Positions 33,031 through 45,015 of a stretch of DNA of 64,000 bases are shown piece by piece (the stretch's first letter is position 1; each line of letters begins with the position of its first letter). The notes beneath the pieces are model-generated. The model worked only from the letters and a program-made list of their open reading frames with translations. It did not search any database and was not told where the DNA came from. This DNA is from Odontocerum albicorne. Its lineage: Eukaryota; Arthropoda; Insecta; Trichoptera; Odontoceridae. The stretch lies in the NCBI GenBank assembly GCA_949825065.1, contig OX463849.1:43683307-43747306 (forward strand), written 5' to 3'. A program made the position numbers and the translations under genes.

Positions 33031-34229
33031 TATTCGGTAAATAGCCGAGTCCTTTGTCATATGTTTATTAAAGCGCCATATTTCTCTTTCTCTAACCAAA
33101 GCAACACTAAGTTGTGATAATGTTGAGTAAATAATATGATGCGAGAAACTAATTGTCAAAACGAAAATTAAAAAAAAAACAAACATTATAAAAAATTATT
33201 TGGCTTATTAGATAAAATTATTTTCTACAAATAAACAGACGAAGATGTTAACAGTAAAAATATTTATTCTCAATATTTGGAATAAAATAATTATACCTAC
33301 TTTAAACATAGTGCAACCAGCAGGTTTAATATCTTCCAATAAAGCAGAAAAACGTTTAAGAAACCTAAAAAGAAAACTGGATTAGAAATTCAGTACCCAA
33401 GAGAATTAAATTTGAAACCTCTAGGCTGGAATACAGGCATCTTACCCACTAGGTTACAAATGTCATCCACGGATACATTTAAACCTAAAATTTACCTGAA
33501 TAATTTTAATGTCACGTATTCATTTAATGAATTTCATTAAAAAACACCAAATGAAGAAACTTCTCTTTGTCCCGTGGATATTGATTTTCCAAACGTAATA
33601 TTGCTTGAAAAACCTTAGTAATAAAAAAAATACTGGATAGTCTTTTGTCAACTCAAGATATTTTCGTACATTAAGTTAAACTGTAAAAAAAGTAAGAAGT
33701 AGTAAATTATTTCCAGTACAGTAGATTTTCAGTTGCACTCGCGGACATAGAGATAAAATACAGGTGCATTTTCTTACAGGTTTTTTTAAGAAAAATATTT
33801 AAAAATTGACAAATTGTAAAAAGAAAATCTATAACGGTTTTTTAGAAATGTCCATATTTGTTTTATGAAGTTTAATATTTTTCTTAAGCTTTTAACGGAT
33901 ATTATTTTGCGAAATATATATGTAAAAAACAGTCTCAAATATGTTTTTCACAGTTTATTTCTAAGAACGGCGTCTACGAAATATATTGTGCTTATTAAGG
34001 TATACATATGGGAAAAAAGGAACATTGACACTAGGATACAAAAATATAAGATTTGTCTATCTAACAGTTACTTTTCAGAATTAGCAAACCATAGTATAAA
34101 GACCATTTTATCGATTTAATATTAAAAACATGCCCTAGAAATAGTATAAACGCAAAATTTATAAAAACTGCAATTACAGAAATCATCCGTAAATTAAGTT
34201 AAGTAAATTGTATGCGACATGTGAAGACA
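33031..34229. other. AT-rich stretch with a SINE-1 head fragment
   Basis: At 33405-33480 the minus strand has the SINE head order (AACCTAGTGGGTAAGATGCC, then GCCTAGAGGTTTCAAAT). The rest has no recognised feature; an 84-codon plus frame at 33865-34119 has no family motif. Confidence 0.45.
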
Positions 34230-35000
34230 ATAATTAGAGAATGAATGTTGTCACATCCAAAGTCATAGAAATAGAAAAATGTGAAATAAAAGTTAAATGC
34301 GATGTATGGGGGATCAATGAAAGATAAGAGCAAGTTAAGAAATTCTGCTATAAAGGTAGTATTTTCTCAGACAATGGATGAGTTAAAAGGGATATCGAAC
34401 GGCGTGTAGCGATAAGAAACAAAGTCAATAACATACTAAAATACATATACTCGAACCACATACTATCAATATCTGCTAAGGTCGATGACAGTACTCTAGT
34501 AGCAATTTTGATGTAAAGAAGAGAAACATGAACGTGAAAATATGTGAAAAGAATCGAATAAATACTGTAGAAATGTTTTCACTTAGAAAATACATTGAAA
34601 TGACAATGCATGATAAAATACGGAATAAAGTTATTATAGTTCGGAAAATCTAGGATGAGTCCTGTAACAGCTCACAAATTTGCCCCAATACAACCTTATG
34701 TAATGTATTTACCTAAATAACTTGCTATTTATTAGAATTGAGGCTTATATTAAAATTGATAAAATAATTCAAATTACTGAACATAGTTACAAGGTTGTAT
34801 TGGGACAAATTTGTGAGCTGTCACAGGACTCATCCTAGAATTTCCGAACTATAGTGATGAATGACAACTTAGAAGAAATGTATTAAGTAAGGTTAAAAAG
34901 AATTTGGACATATATTTCAATAAATGAGGTTTATTGAAAGCAACATATAGGTAGTATGTACATATATCCTGAAATAAGCTTACAAAGGTATATTTTAAGA
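34230..35000 (+). pseudogene. LINE-V reverse transcriptase remnant, interrupted by MITE-215
   Basis: Broken plus-strand frames read FCYKGSIFSDNG, VKRDIERRVAIRNKVNNILK, SISAKVDDSTLVAILM, RINTVEMFSLRKYIEM and HDKIRNKVI. This is the order of the RT C-terminal region (kDI-RR, then VEM-LR, then DKIRN). The frame is cut inside the DKIRN-VI-DE segment by the MITE and resumes after it near ACTTAGAAGAAATG. Confidence 0.65.
34637..34851. mobile_element. MITE-215, copy 2
   Basis: It has the same 215-bp length as copy 1, with ends TAGTTCGGAAAATCTAGG and the complement, TA duplications at 34635-34636 and 34852-34853, and the same arms. Taking it out leaves GTTATTAGTGATGAATGAC, which restores the local LINE reading VI-S-DE. 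Confidence 0.9.
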
Positions 35001-35139
35001 TAACAGAGAAGAAAATATAGTTAAGAGAGAAACTATCAAAAGGTCTGGGATCGTCTTATACATCCCCCCAATCGAGATACACCCTCACTAATATAGGGCG
35101 AGCCCAGACGCAAGGACATCAGATAGTTTCCAGCTCACA

Positions 35140-37185
35140 CCCTGCATGAGCATGTAGAACCAATTAATGAAGAAAACCCAACAAAACATATACATTAGGG
35201 TGTCCCTTATTTTCCGACTTCAAAATTTTTGAACGCTCACCCTCCAATTTTGTTTGAATGACTCTAAAACATGTCTACAAAAAATTTTGTTGTGATTGAA
35301 GCATTATAAACCGTGCCGACTTGAGCGCGAACTCGCATGAAGAACATGGCCGAACTTGTCACGCTAAGTCAGGTCTCTAGTACGTGACACGTGCAGTGCA
35401 TTCATTTTATTATCTGTTATCAAGCGTTTAGCATGTGTTTTTGGCTTGCTACCATACCATTATGTCACATCAATTACGCAGTGCCAGGGAACGTGTGTTT
35501 TTAAAAGGATATATAAAACACCAAATAATAGGACACAAGTTACCAACAAATAGACAAGTGCTGGAAGTTTTATTTTATAACAAACGGGAGGTAAAGATAA
35601 GTTTCAGTGTAAATGCTAATCTTGTGGTTCGTGAGTGCGTGATATTTTGGGAGAAAGCGAGAATTACGACAAGATCTGTTTAAAATTGTGCACAAAAACT
35701 TATTACCTTGCATTTGGAATGAAGAAAATTGCAAAAAAATGCAAAGAAATGCAAAAAATTCTTAAGATTTTTTTAAGCGCCGTGAAGGGGAGTTTAGAAA
35801 TAGTTTTGACAATTTATTTGATATTGCACATGCCAATGCTCTACAAACATTAAAGTTGAAAGAATAAAGGAAGTTTTTACTTCAACAGAGAGAGCCTGGA
35901 CGTATTGGGGTAGAGAAGACAATGTACAAATTCTCTGTAGCGACACAACTGCCTCAAAAATTGGCTGTTTTAAGTGGGCATGTGTCTTACTTGAACAAAT
36001 ATTGGTCAGAGAGTTGTTGTTTTTCCCGTGCCGTCATCATATATTATACTCGTATATTAACTTTTTTTACGATGTATATTTGAATGCAAAATACTCGTAC
36101 ATGATGTAATAAGCAGTCCTGGCATACCACTTTTTAAACATTTGAGAAAGAGCTGGAAAAGTGTCAATGCAAATAATTTTCAAAATTGCATAAAGAATGT
36201 GGAAGTATTTTTCAATGAGTCGGAAATTGTGCAAGTGTTAGACTTCTATGAAAGTAAATAAAATAAACCAATACTGAGAGGCGATTGCCGCAAACTCAAA
36301 GAGCTCTTTGTAATTTTTTTGGGAGGAGACTGCAAAAAAAAACTAAAATTATCTTCATTTCCGAGAAAACAATAGATGACTTCGTGTCAACTAAGAGCAG
36401 ATATCTGTTCTCTCGCCTGATGATGGTTACTATTTTTATTCTAGAAAATCCTTCAACATGGATGAGCAACACTTCATATTAACAAGGTAAAATGATAATT
36501 AACGAATTAAAAGCTGTTAATGACTGTTGAATGACGTGTTAAATTAATGCAAGATTTTCATGGACTATTGACAGTCGATGAGGAGCAAAAGCAATTTGTG
36601 TTGCGTTGTGTTCAAGAACATCGTAGACCATACCCAGATTTTAAGAAAGAAACACTGAAAAGAAAGTATCCACAATAATACATAAAAACCATAGTGCACT
36701 CTAAAGAGCAAAAATGTATTGAATTAAAAAAGTTAGATATTATCCATTCATCAATAGTTTTTACACTGACTTAGAACTAATAAACCTATAATTCCTAACA
36801 TTCAAATTTGGCATTCAAGTCGGCATGGGTTAACGTCATCTTATTGAGATAAAATTTTGTTTTTGAGTAAATCAAACCAAATGGAAAATATTTAGGGGAT
36901 GAGACCAAAAAAATTCGCAAAAATTTTTTTTTTTGACCAAATAAGGGACACTCTAATATACATGTCAACGTGAGTGGAATGCGCAGTAGATGAATACCAA
37001 AGAATGTTCGGTTAGATCAAGTGAATGATATTTTGAAAGAAACCAATGTGAAAAGTCAGAGAAATCGAAAGAGTTGTACGAGAATATGCATGGATGTAGG
37101 AAAGGCAAACAATGTGTGTCACGATAGGAAAATCTGGCGCTTTCTATTCTCTTCCTATCTTGACAGGGAAACGGAGTGATAGTAT
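35140..37185 (+). pseudogene. LINE-V C-terminal remnant split by a DNA transposon
   Basis: The left part (35140-35195) reads EHVEPINEENPTKHIH. The right part (36964-37185) continues VNVSGMRSR, NVRLDQVNDILKETNVKSQR, NRKSCTRICMDVGKANNVCH and DRKIWRFLFSSYLDRETE. With the insert and one 8-bp duplication removed, the two join in frame (HIH to VNVSG), which fixes the insertion boundaries independently of the terminal repeats. Confidence 0.78.
35196..36955 (+). mobile_element. Unclassified DNA transposon with 8-bp target duplications
   Basis: The element is 1,760 bp with exact ATATACAT duplications (35188-35195, 36956-36963) and termini TAGGGTGTCCCTTATTT and TAGAGTGTCCCTTATTT in inverted orientation. 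A first frame (35435-35683) reads MSHQLRSARERVFLKGYIKH, LPTNRQVLEVLFYNKREVKI, NANLVVRECVIFWEKARI. Later pieces in shifted frames read FDNLFDIAHANALQ, FLLQQREPGRIGVEKTMYKF and DEEQKQFVLRCVQEHRRPYP. An 8-bp target fits hAT, Merlin or P elements. I saw no hAT dimerisation motif, so the superfamily is left open. Confidence 0.78.
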
Positions 37186-37394
37186 GTGTGTATAAATAAC
37201 CAACAAAAATAAAAAAATTATCTATCCATAAAATATTTCCTTTGGGTCATAAGGCTACAAACACTCCGTAAAGTATTTTTTATTAAATATTCATATTTGA
37301 AGTCCCACAATGCTAAAGCCGAAACCTTTGATAAGTTAAAAACGCTTATTAGGTATTCTCTATATAACATAAATAATATATTTGGGCTGAGTAA

Positions 37395-37905
37395 TTCGTT
37401 TATGTTGACGTCCATGTGAAAATCATCATGGGAATAAAATTAATAACCGCGTGTAATAAAAGGAGCACAAATATACTCGTTAGTTTAATATACTTAAACA
37501 ACATAAAATATATGGTTCTTTTGGGTAATTCGTTTATGTGGACGTCCATATGAAAAAAAAAATCATCATGGGAATAAAATCAATGACCACGCGTAATCTG
37601 AGGAGCACAAATATAAGTTTAATATTTAAAAAAAAAACATAAAACATGTGTTGACGTCCATATGAAAATCATAATCTGCGTAATCTGAGGAGCACAAATA
37701 TAAGTTTAATATTTAAAAAACATGAAACATGTGTTGACGTCCATGGGAATAAAATCAATCACCGCGCGTAATCTAATGAACACAAATATAAGCTTAATAC
37801 ACTGAATAATTCGTTTATACTCGTAATAACATCCATTTGAAAATTATAATAGGAATACAATCAATAACCGCGCTTAATCTAAGGAACATTAATATAAGTT
37901 TACAA
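37395..37905. repeat. Degenerate tandem repeat, about five units
   Basis: Units share TTGACGTCCAT(A/G)TGAAAATC, GGGAATAAAATCAAT, CCGCGCGTAATCT and GCACAAATATAAGTTTAATA. Unit length varies from about 75 to 120 bp because internal pieces are lost in the shorter units. Confidence 0.8.
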
Positions 37906-38825
37906 TACTAAAAAAACGCCCTTGATAATTATATGTATTTATATATTAGTTAATGAACTTGTAATGATATACGATATTATTGATGATTTTCCACCCAGAA
38001 ATTTCGGTCATGTACTCGTATATTTGAAAAAAAAACTCAGTAATTTTTCTAATAATTGTTTAATTTTTTTTATAGTTAAAATATAAAAACGATAGGCCAC
38101 ATTACAAACATTAAATAAGATTTTCTGCTCATGTTCAAACAGTTTGGAAATAATTAAATAAGATGTTCTGCCCATATACCTATACAAACAGCTTAAGTTT
38201 TTCAGACGAAAAATAGATGTAGTTACAACTTCATATTTTTATAACGCATGTATAACAAGTGAACACAGCTTGGGCAATTAGTATGTGTATTGTGTATATT
38301 TCTATATTAATTTCAATTTTACAAAAGTAACCTAAATAAGTCGTTCATGCCGGAATGAATTAATGTTGGAATGCTCTTTTTGTGTATGCATTTTACTTTT
38401 TCACACTGTTGACTTATTGATTTTTATAACTTTTTTATCATAAAGATATTGTATAAATAAATATATTATATGATGCTGAAAAACTGGAATAAAAAATGTG
38501 ATACATTGAAAAGGTTAGTCTAAGAAAATTGCAAAGTGTTATATTAATATAAAACATTGTTGTATTGTATTGTCGTAGAACAAAGCTTACAGTTTGCCTA
38601 CAGCACAGTGTTCAGCACTTAAATGAGATTTGTTCAAGAGTGAGTAGGGTTTAACGCTGCATTATGTTAGAATCAGGGCCGTCCGTGAGATAAAGCTTAT
38701 TTGAGCAGCTGTTTAGAGCATTTTTGTATTGTAATTATTATTCAAAATGTATAGTGATTAGTAAACTTCACTGTATTTAAGAATAATTCCTGGAAAAAAA
38801 TGTATTTGGATTCCTATATTTTTTA
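37906..38825. other. AT-rich stretch without recognisable gene
   Basis: No coding motif, tandem array or terminal repeat was recognised. Confidence 0.35.
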
Positions 38826-38975
38826 TGATGGTTGTATTGTACGACACTTTCGTTGTACACAGTTATACCTTGTACGTTTACTGCCTCATGATAATCTCTT
38901 ACAACCAACCAGAAAGTTATTTACACAATCCTTAATTGAAAATTAGACTGGAGTTCTATTTAAAAAAATATGAGT
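38826..38975 (-). mobile_element. SINE-1 body and tail (minus)
   Basis: Minus orientation gives CTCCAGTCTAATTTTC, TTCTGGTTGGTTGTAAGAG, ATTATCATGAGGCAGTAAAC, then TGTGTACAACGAAAGTGTC and ACAATACAACCAT. The long-tail subfamily is represented; the head is missing or unrecognisable. Confidence 0.65.
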
Positions 38976-39184
38976 AACAAATAACGGCAATGTAACTTGC
39001 AATGCCTTGATTGAAAGATATTTAAATTCACTAAAAATCCCAAAAACACTAGTGTTTAAATTTACATAAATTGATGTTGTTTATCAAATGTTTTGACTTT
39101 AACTTTGCAGAACTCCATATTGAAATACTAATGGGGAAAAAAATATTTTACTGATTACATTTATTACTGGAGGCCTATACGCTT

Positions 39185-39300
39185 TTCAAATGGACTGGAA
39201 TGCTTTTCGAAATAGGGCTTTTATGGAAAACGAACTCGCAACTCTCGTGCTTTTAGACATGTTCTTTCTTAACTAGGCCACGAGGGTTAGCAGTGATCAA
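39185..39300 (-). mobile_element. SINE-1 head fragment (minus)
   Basis: Minus orientation reads ACCCTCGTGGCCTAGTTAAG (A-box region) and GAGAGTTGCGAGTTCG (B-box region) at family spacing. No body follows. Confidence 0.5.
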
Positions 39301-39817
39301 AGTTTTATGAAGAATGGTAGGTTTTGTATGGTGTAATCTTTTGAACGACATATTTAAAGAGCTCTGTTTAATTTTCCTTTATACAGCTCAAATATTTTTT
39401 CAAAAGAACCCAAAAGCTTCAAAATACGAAAAAAGTATGGTTGAAATAATTTTAAAAAATTAAGGCTATTTTGTTCTTGATTTCAATTTATTTTATACTA
39501 TTTTCAGATAACCAATGGGCAATGTTGGTATAAAACTTAATTAAATTAATTTATTTATTCGTATGGCACGCTTCAACATATCCAAATTTGTGATTTGGGC
39601 AAATTGAAAAGCGTTGCTGGGAGACAACATTGTTTTCGGCTCCATTAATCGAGCCTTCGGGATAAGAACTAGGGGATTACAACTAGAGTAGGCACGGAAT
39701 TCGTGGTTCATCATTACACAAGTTGGCAATACTTTCCCATGAAAAGAGGCAGAACACTCGTACATTTACTTGACGTGCTATCAGACGAACTTAACCAAAT
39801 GAATCCCTTTAATTCTA

Positions 39818-40270
39818 CAGGGTGTCGCAAAAAAATGTATCCACACTTTAATAGCTAGTAAGTTGCTGTTTTTTTTGTTTTAGATTTAACCGTTGAATAA
39901 TAATGGCTGAAACCCGACTAAGTTTTGAACAAAGAAAGTTTAATGTGAACACGGTAGTAGACTTTTTCTTTTGGGAATTTCTCAAGAATAAAGTTTATTC
40001 CATAAAACTTGAAACCATTGATGAATTACGAGTAGCCATTGAAAGAGAATGTGCCCAAATACCAAATGAAATGATTCTCGATGTTTGTAATTCCGTTGCT
40101 TTGCGTTGCTAGCAATGTCTAGACCAGAGTGGTCATCAGTTTCAAAACAGGCGCTTAGTATAAAAAATACATTTATGTAGTTTACTGTGAACATTGAAAG
40201 GGAACTGTATGCTAATAAATACAGACTTTATAATCATTAAAATTGTGAATAATTGTATTGCGACACCCTG
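39818..40270 (+). mobile_element. Tc/mariner-like (IS630-type) deletion derivative
   Basis: A 453-bp element lies between TA duplications (39816-39817, 40271-40272), with termini CAGGGTGTCGCAA and its complement. The plus frame at 39903-40112 starts MAETRLSFEQRKFNVN and joins abruptly to DFFFWEFLKNKVYSIKLETI, DELRVAIERECAQIPNEM and LDVCNSVALRCQQCL, the C-terminal end of a D,D,E/D transposase around its last catalytic residue. The central region is deleted and one stop interrupts the C-terminus. Confidence 0.82.
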
Positions 40271-40272
40271 TA

Positions 40273-42075
40273 TTTATTTATGTACTATCGCGAATCGTAA
40301 CGAAAACTCCTGGATGGAATTTAAATGTCTTATCAAATAAGCTGTAACGGGTTAATAATACTTCCCTAACTCCGTCGTAATACAATTAAACAAAAAAAAT
40401 ACTTCACATTTTTTAGAAATACTCTTAATGATATCAATAAAACTAGAGAATTTTTTAAAATCATAATTTGAAAGTTCAATTAAAAAAAACCTAAGGTGCC
40501 TCTGAATAAAATCAAACCATAAAATAGCGGAATATGCGTTTTGCAAAATGATATTTCCTTTACGACATCTTCATTGCGGCAAGGAAAACAAATGGTGAAC
40601 GAACTGCAATCCTTTATAACTTCATGGTCTGATGATAAAAGGTTTTATTTTAGTACAGTAAACTTTTCCAGAAACTCCTTTCAGCACTAAATCTGTATAG
40701 TTTATATGGAATTAATATAAAAATGTTACGAAATCGACAGTATTGGAATACAGCAAATATAAGTTTTGTGCCATATTATTTTTAGGGTTTGCTTCAAGAT
40801 CGTCCTAGGACTTAAAAGTTCTTGCATTAAGTCTTCATTATCCTATTTAGTATATGACTATTTTCAACAACTGCGCTTCGAACTGAGGAGTGCAGGAATG
40901 GATGGAGAAGAGCTGTCAAAGATTATCTTGGGAGTCATGATACTCAGCCGTGTGCTACGCGACAGGATCAATGGATTTTAGTTAATTAGGGTTGAGAGTA
41001 AATAAACCTATCATCCATTTAAAGTATTTCACCTGCGATGCTGGTTTAGTTCAATTTCTAATACGTGGTTTCACTTTCCACGGTTCCTGTTATCTGCGGT
41101 CAACCGTTTAGTCAGGAAGTCAACAGTAGCCTGACGTTACGTCACAGTGCTTACATGATTCACCTAATTTCATCCATGATTTCATAATATCACTACAAGA
41201 AGAAGACAAGTGAGTTCAACACAATAAGATATTTTAAGAGAGAGAAAGAGACACTTCACATAACTTTTATTGCAGTAAATTATTATGATTGTTCTATTTT
41301 ATTGTTATTATTCTATTGGCATGCCTAATTTATAAAAAAATTACTTATCTTAGGTATGCATGTTTAGCGTATGTCCTAGTAGGACGTGCTGATGATGATG
41401 TTGTTGACATCGCTGTATTCGCTTTAGTCGAATTCTGTGTTCCTTTTCGTTCGGGGTCATCAATTTAGCGGAATGCTTTACTTGATACGTCGTGATGATT
41501 TTGATTTGTTTTGTATTTAAAATAAAATACGTCGATTCAGGAATGCGAAAAAGTGAGGGTGAATAATCAATAAATAGTAAACAGCGATGAATGCGCAAGT
41601 GAATAATGATAAGTGCTCTTTATTTGTCGATAAGTAGGTATATATACAATTTCAGAACGGGGCGCGTGAATGCGTCCGCAGTATATCTTGATCTCACTCC
41701 TGTGCGTGCCGAGGTGGTCGCAGACGTTGCCAATGATATAGTGGGTAGAATATTTATTGCCGAAACGGTGAGACAACGCGATGCGTTCTCTTTTTACCGT
41801 GGAATGCGACGTAAATATTATTTTCGTGTAAACAATATTGACGTTCTGGTATGTGATCTTTGTACATATTCAAAAGTTGATTCATCGGTCGTTGACCGTG
41901 CATGTTGACAATATTTAGGGACATCGATATTCCCTACACATGTATAGTAAAAACAAATAGGGTTTGGTGGTACTATCCGCGATTTCAGGCATCTACAGGG
42001 GGTCTTGGAACTTATCGCTTGCGAATAAGGGGGAATATGGATTAAACATTATTTGAAATAGTAAAAAAAATACTA
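40273..42075. other. Unassigned stretch with one unexplained open frame
   Basis: A 100-codon plus frame at 41606-41908 (from MISALYLSISRYIYNFRTGR to VDSSVVDRAC) is less AT-rich than the surroundings, with overlapping minus frames of 69-82 codons. No domain or repeat match was recognised. It could be a decayed element or an exon. The rest has nothing I can name. Confidence 0.3.
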
Positions 42076-42554
42076 TACTTCGGAAAATCTAGGGTGAGTC
42101 CTGTGACAGTTCACAAATTTGCCCCACTACAACCTTGTAACGATGTTCAGTAATTTTAACTATGTTGTTTATAGTTAAGCCATTAACGTTGTGAAGGTTT
42201 TAAGACATTGTAATTTATTTTTATCAAACACTGTTTATTCCACTTTTTTGTGACGGAATAACCCTACCGGTTTCAAGGCTTTCCCCTCGTCTTCAGGGGA
42301 GCGCAAACAAGATTTGTTTGCGCTCCCCTGAAGATGAGGTGAAAGCCTTGAAACCGGTAGGGTTATACCGTCACAAAAAAGTGGAATAAACAGTGTTTGA
42401 TAAAAATAAATTACAAATTTTAACTTTTTTATCAACTTTAATATAAGCCTCAATTCTAATAAATAGCAAGTTATTTAGGTAAATACATTACATTAGGTTG
42501 TATTGGGGAAAATTTGTGAGATGTCACAGGACTCATCCTAGAATTTCCTAACTA
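42076..42554. mobile_element. MITE-215, copy 3, with a nested foldback element
   Basis: Ends TACTTCGGAAAATCTAGGG and its complement sit inside TA (42074-42075, 42555-42556). Relative to copies 1 and 2 it lies in inverse internal orientation and is expanded by the insert at 42161-42415. Flanking MITE sequence reads continuously when the insert and one AATTTTAAC are removed. Confidence 0.85.
42161..42415. mobile_element. Foldback element H2 with two facing hammerhead-like motifs
   Basis: A 255-bp near-perfect inverted repeat is flanked by exact 9-bp duplications AATTTTAAC (42152-42160, 42416-42424). The arms contain TTTGTTTGCGCTCCCCTGAA, then GAGG, and CTTGAAACCGGTAGGG, then AAAGTGGAATAAACAGTG. 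On the plus strand the core CTGAAGA (42328-42334) precedes GAAA (42350-42353) and the palindrome ACCGGT. CCC before the core pairs with GGG after GGTA. The minus strand carries the mirror motif. Hammerhead ribozymes are known from Penelope-like elements; whether this fold is active is not shown. Confidence 0.7.
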
Positions 42555-42556
42555 TA

Positions 42557-43430
42557 AATGGACTATTTGAATGTTATACTAATGCACGGGATATACGTAA
42601 AATTTATTGCAAATCTCTAAGTATGTTAAAGTTTGATAATTCGCCTGATTTGTGTAGAGGGAAGACTCAATTTATTTCAAATCAAAATCTCTATTTATTT
42701 TAACATTTCAAACACTGAAAAACAAATCATGTCTGGCAGCTACAATAGCGCCCGAACGCATCTTTATATGTAGAATGTTAAACTTTGATCATATATCTTT
42801 TTCTTTTAAATATAAAGTAGATTTTCGGTGATAGTTATTATAAAAAAAACATAGTTTGTGGTAAAAAAATTGCAATTAATTTTTTTATAAAAAAAAAATG
42901 CGAGCATTGTTATATTTCAATAACGTGTTTTAGAGACTGAAATCTTTCTGAGAGTGCCTTTATTTCTTTATACCATTTATTGAAGATCTATTCATTAAAT
43001 GATATATTTTGAATAGATTGAACAATATTATACAATCTGTGAAATAATCATTTGTATAAAATGTTATTTATTTTGCACAAAAAATTAACAATTTGGTTGA
43101 AAATTTCTGACAATCACGACACTCAATTAAGAAGATTTTTTGTTAATTTAAATTGATGGGTAGCGCTTGTATGTATTGCAATAATGCATTCTGATATACT
43201 CGTACTTAACACAGTCAAGAGCAAACTGAAAACTCTTGTTGCTTCAAGACGATCGGTTAGTTAAGTATACGAGTATGAAGCGCTATTTATTTCATTATGT
43301 CACCTTAAAAAGTGGGGCAGCAAATAAGTAATGTGAACTACGAATCTAAGTTGAATACATTTTAAAAACAAAAGTAAATTCGAAGGAACACAGGACTAGC
43401 GAATCCTATACATCAACAAGATTAAAATAC
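42557..43430. other. AT-rich stretch without recognisable gene
   Basis: CAAATCACGTCTGGCAGCTA-like sequence near 42723-42770 recurs near 48541-48570, a small shared repeat. Otherwise nothing was recognised. Confidence 0.4.
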
Positions 43431-43434
43431 ATAT

Positions 43435-43870
43435 AAAATATTATCACTCGGTTTCCCTGTCGGGGAAGGCAGAGAGGAGAAAGCGCAGCTCGTATCTAAA
43501 TACTCACCTTTCACCTCTCCTACACCCATTAACCTTTTAATACAACTCCTACAATTTCTCTGACTTTTAACATTTTGTCCTTTTAATATATAATTCACTT
43601 GCTCCTACCATACTTTACTACTTTCCTTGATCTTCTTCTACTACGTCTTCCCCTTACTATTGCACTCTATATTTGTTTTGTTTGTTTTTCTTTATTCATT
43701 CGTTATATTCGAGTGCTTTTCTTAATTTTGCACAACACATAAGTCTTAAGTTCACAATTATCCTCGATCACTTCATTCCATATTCTGTCATATACAATAT
43801 TAACATCTCATTTATTCTACTCACTTCACGTATTTTTTCTACAGGGTTTTGGCACTTCTTTACAGGCTTT
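43435..43870 (-). pseudogene. LINE-V C-terminal and 3' remnant (minus)
   Basis: Minus-strand frames across stops read VYDRIWNEVIEDNCELKTYV, LCKIKKSTRI, RMNKEKQTKQI, VKSQRNCRSCIKRLMGVGEV and SSLPSPTGKPS. This is the same order as the 14-kb and 37-kb copies and extends to the 3' CTGCCTTCCCCGACAGGGAA stretch. At least four stops or frameshifts are present. Confidence 0.65.
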
Positions 43871-44431
43871 GTTCTATTTCACGTTTCTATTCTATGTTAT
43901 AGATCAAAGTTTAAGAATAAAATTCCAGGAAAAAATATCTAAAAAAAATGTTTTCAAACATTATATAAAACTTATATAACGTTAATATCTGGTATACTAA
44001 AAGTACCCTTCAAGAAAAATATCAACCCCCATATCCATTATTTCCCTTGGAGCTTTGAGTACATAGGTCTGAAGCCCTCAGTTATGCCAGAAACGTCTTT
44101 ATTTGATTCTGAGGGAAAACGATTATCATTCTCTTGACATTTATTTATTGATGTATCTTCTGATGGGGACTTCTGATAGGACTTTCATACACGATTTACT
44201 TATCGAAACTTACACACACGAATGCTTTTCTTGAAGTTGTTTATTTTTACAACCATTCTATACTTGAAACGTGACGCAATAATCAAAACAAGTTTTTTTT
44301 AAATATATTTTTAAAATTTTATAATAAAACGCTTAAAAAATCCTTTCTTTGAAAAAAAAAATTGTTCCAGAACTAGACGGTAAAGATATAACTTTTCCAT
44401 TCTTTATGACATTTATAATACATTCGTATAG

Positions 44432-44632
44432 ATGCCTTTTATAGCCTAGTTGCCTGTCTCCAGTTCGATTTCCATTGGAACCCAACTTTTTTTTTAAATA
44501 ATTTCAGTCAAGTTGTCACTTAAGTCGTCGTTAGCGTTTTTCTGCTTGATTGGAAGAGATTTCCACGTGACCTTAAACCCACTAATTTATGCTATACACA
44601 AAGAAAGTTTAATATAATTATTTATAAAACTT
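44432..44632 (+). mobile_element. SINE-1 copy with deleted head
   Basis: AGCCTAGTTGCCTGTCTCC and CAGTTCGATTTCCATTGGAA (B-box region) precede CCAACTTTTTTTTTAAAT, the CAGTCAAGTTGTCACTTAAG body, CTGCTTGATTGGAAGAGATT and the tail TATGCTATACACAAAGAAAG. Part of the A-box side is missing. Confidence 0.7.
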
Positions 44633-45015
44633 ATTTACAAAGGTCTATTTGTCAACGAAAAAGCACTTTCAAAAAGTGTGATCTTAAAAAATACAATTAT
44701 CCTATATCGGCTTCATAGAAATGTTAATCATTCTCCAGGGATAGTTAATCAATAAAATATTACGATATTAAAGTTTATTAGCCAGGTCTACCTCAGCCAG
44801 ACTGTTAACACTAGTGTAGCACATCTCTTAGAGCAGTGGTTTCCAAACTTTATGTTACCAAGCCCCCCTTTAAAAACAATCTTATCGTGTCGCCTAACTC
44901 CCTCCCCCCTTTATTTTATAAAATAATACAGACACATTTTTAAATGGTAAAAAAATATATTAATACAAAAGTAAAGATTTACTACATATACATATTCAAT
45001 GCTAAATTAATTTGT

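Noticed and set aside
41606..41908. 100-codon host gene
   Set aside because: No domain, no repeat support, and comparable frames overlap on the other strand. Left as unassigned.
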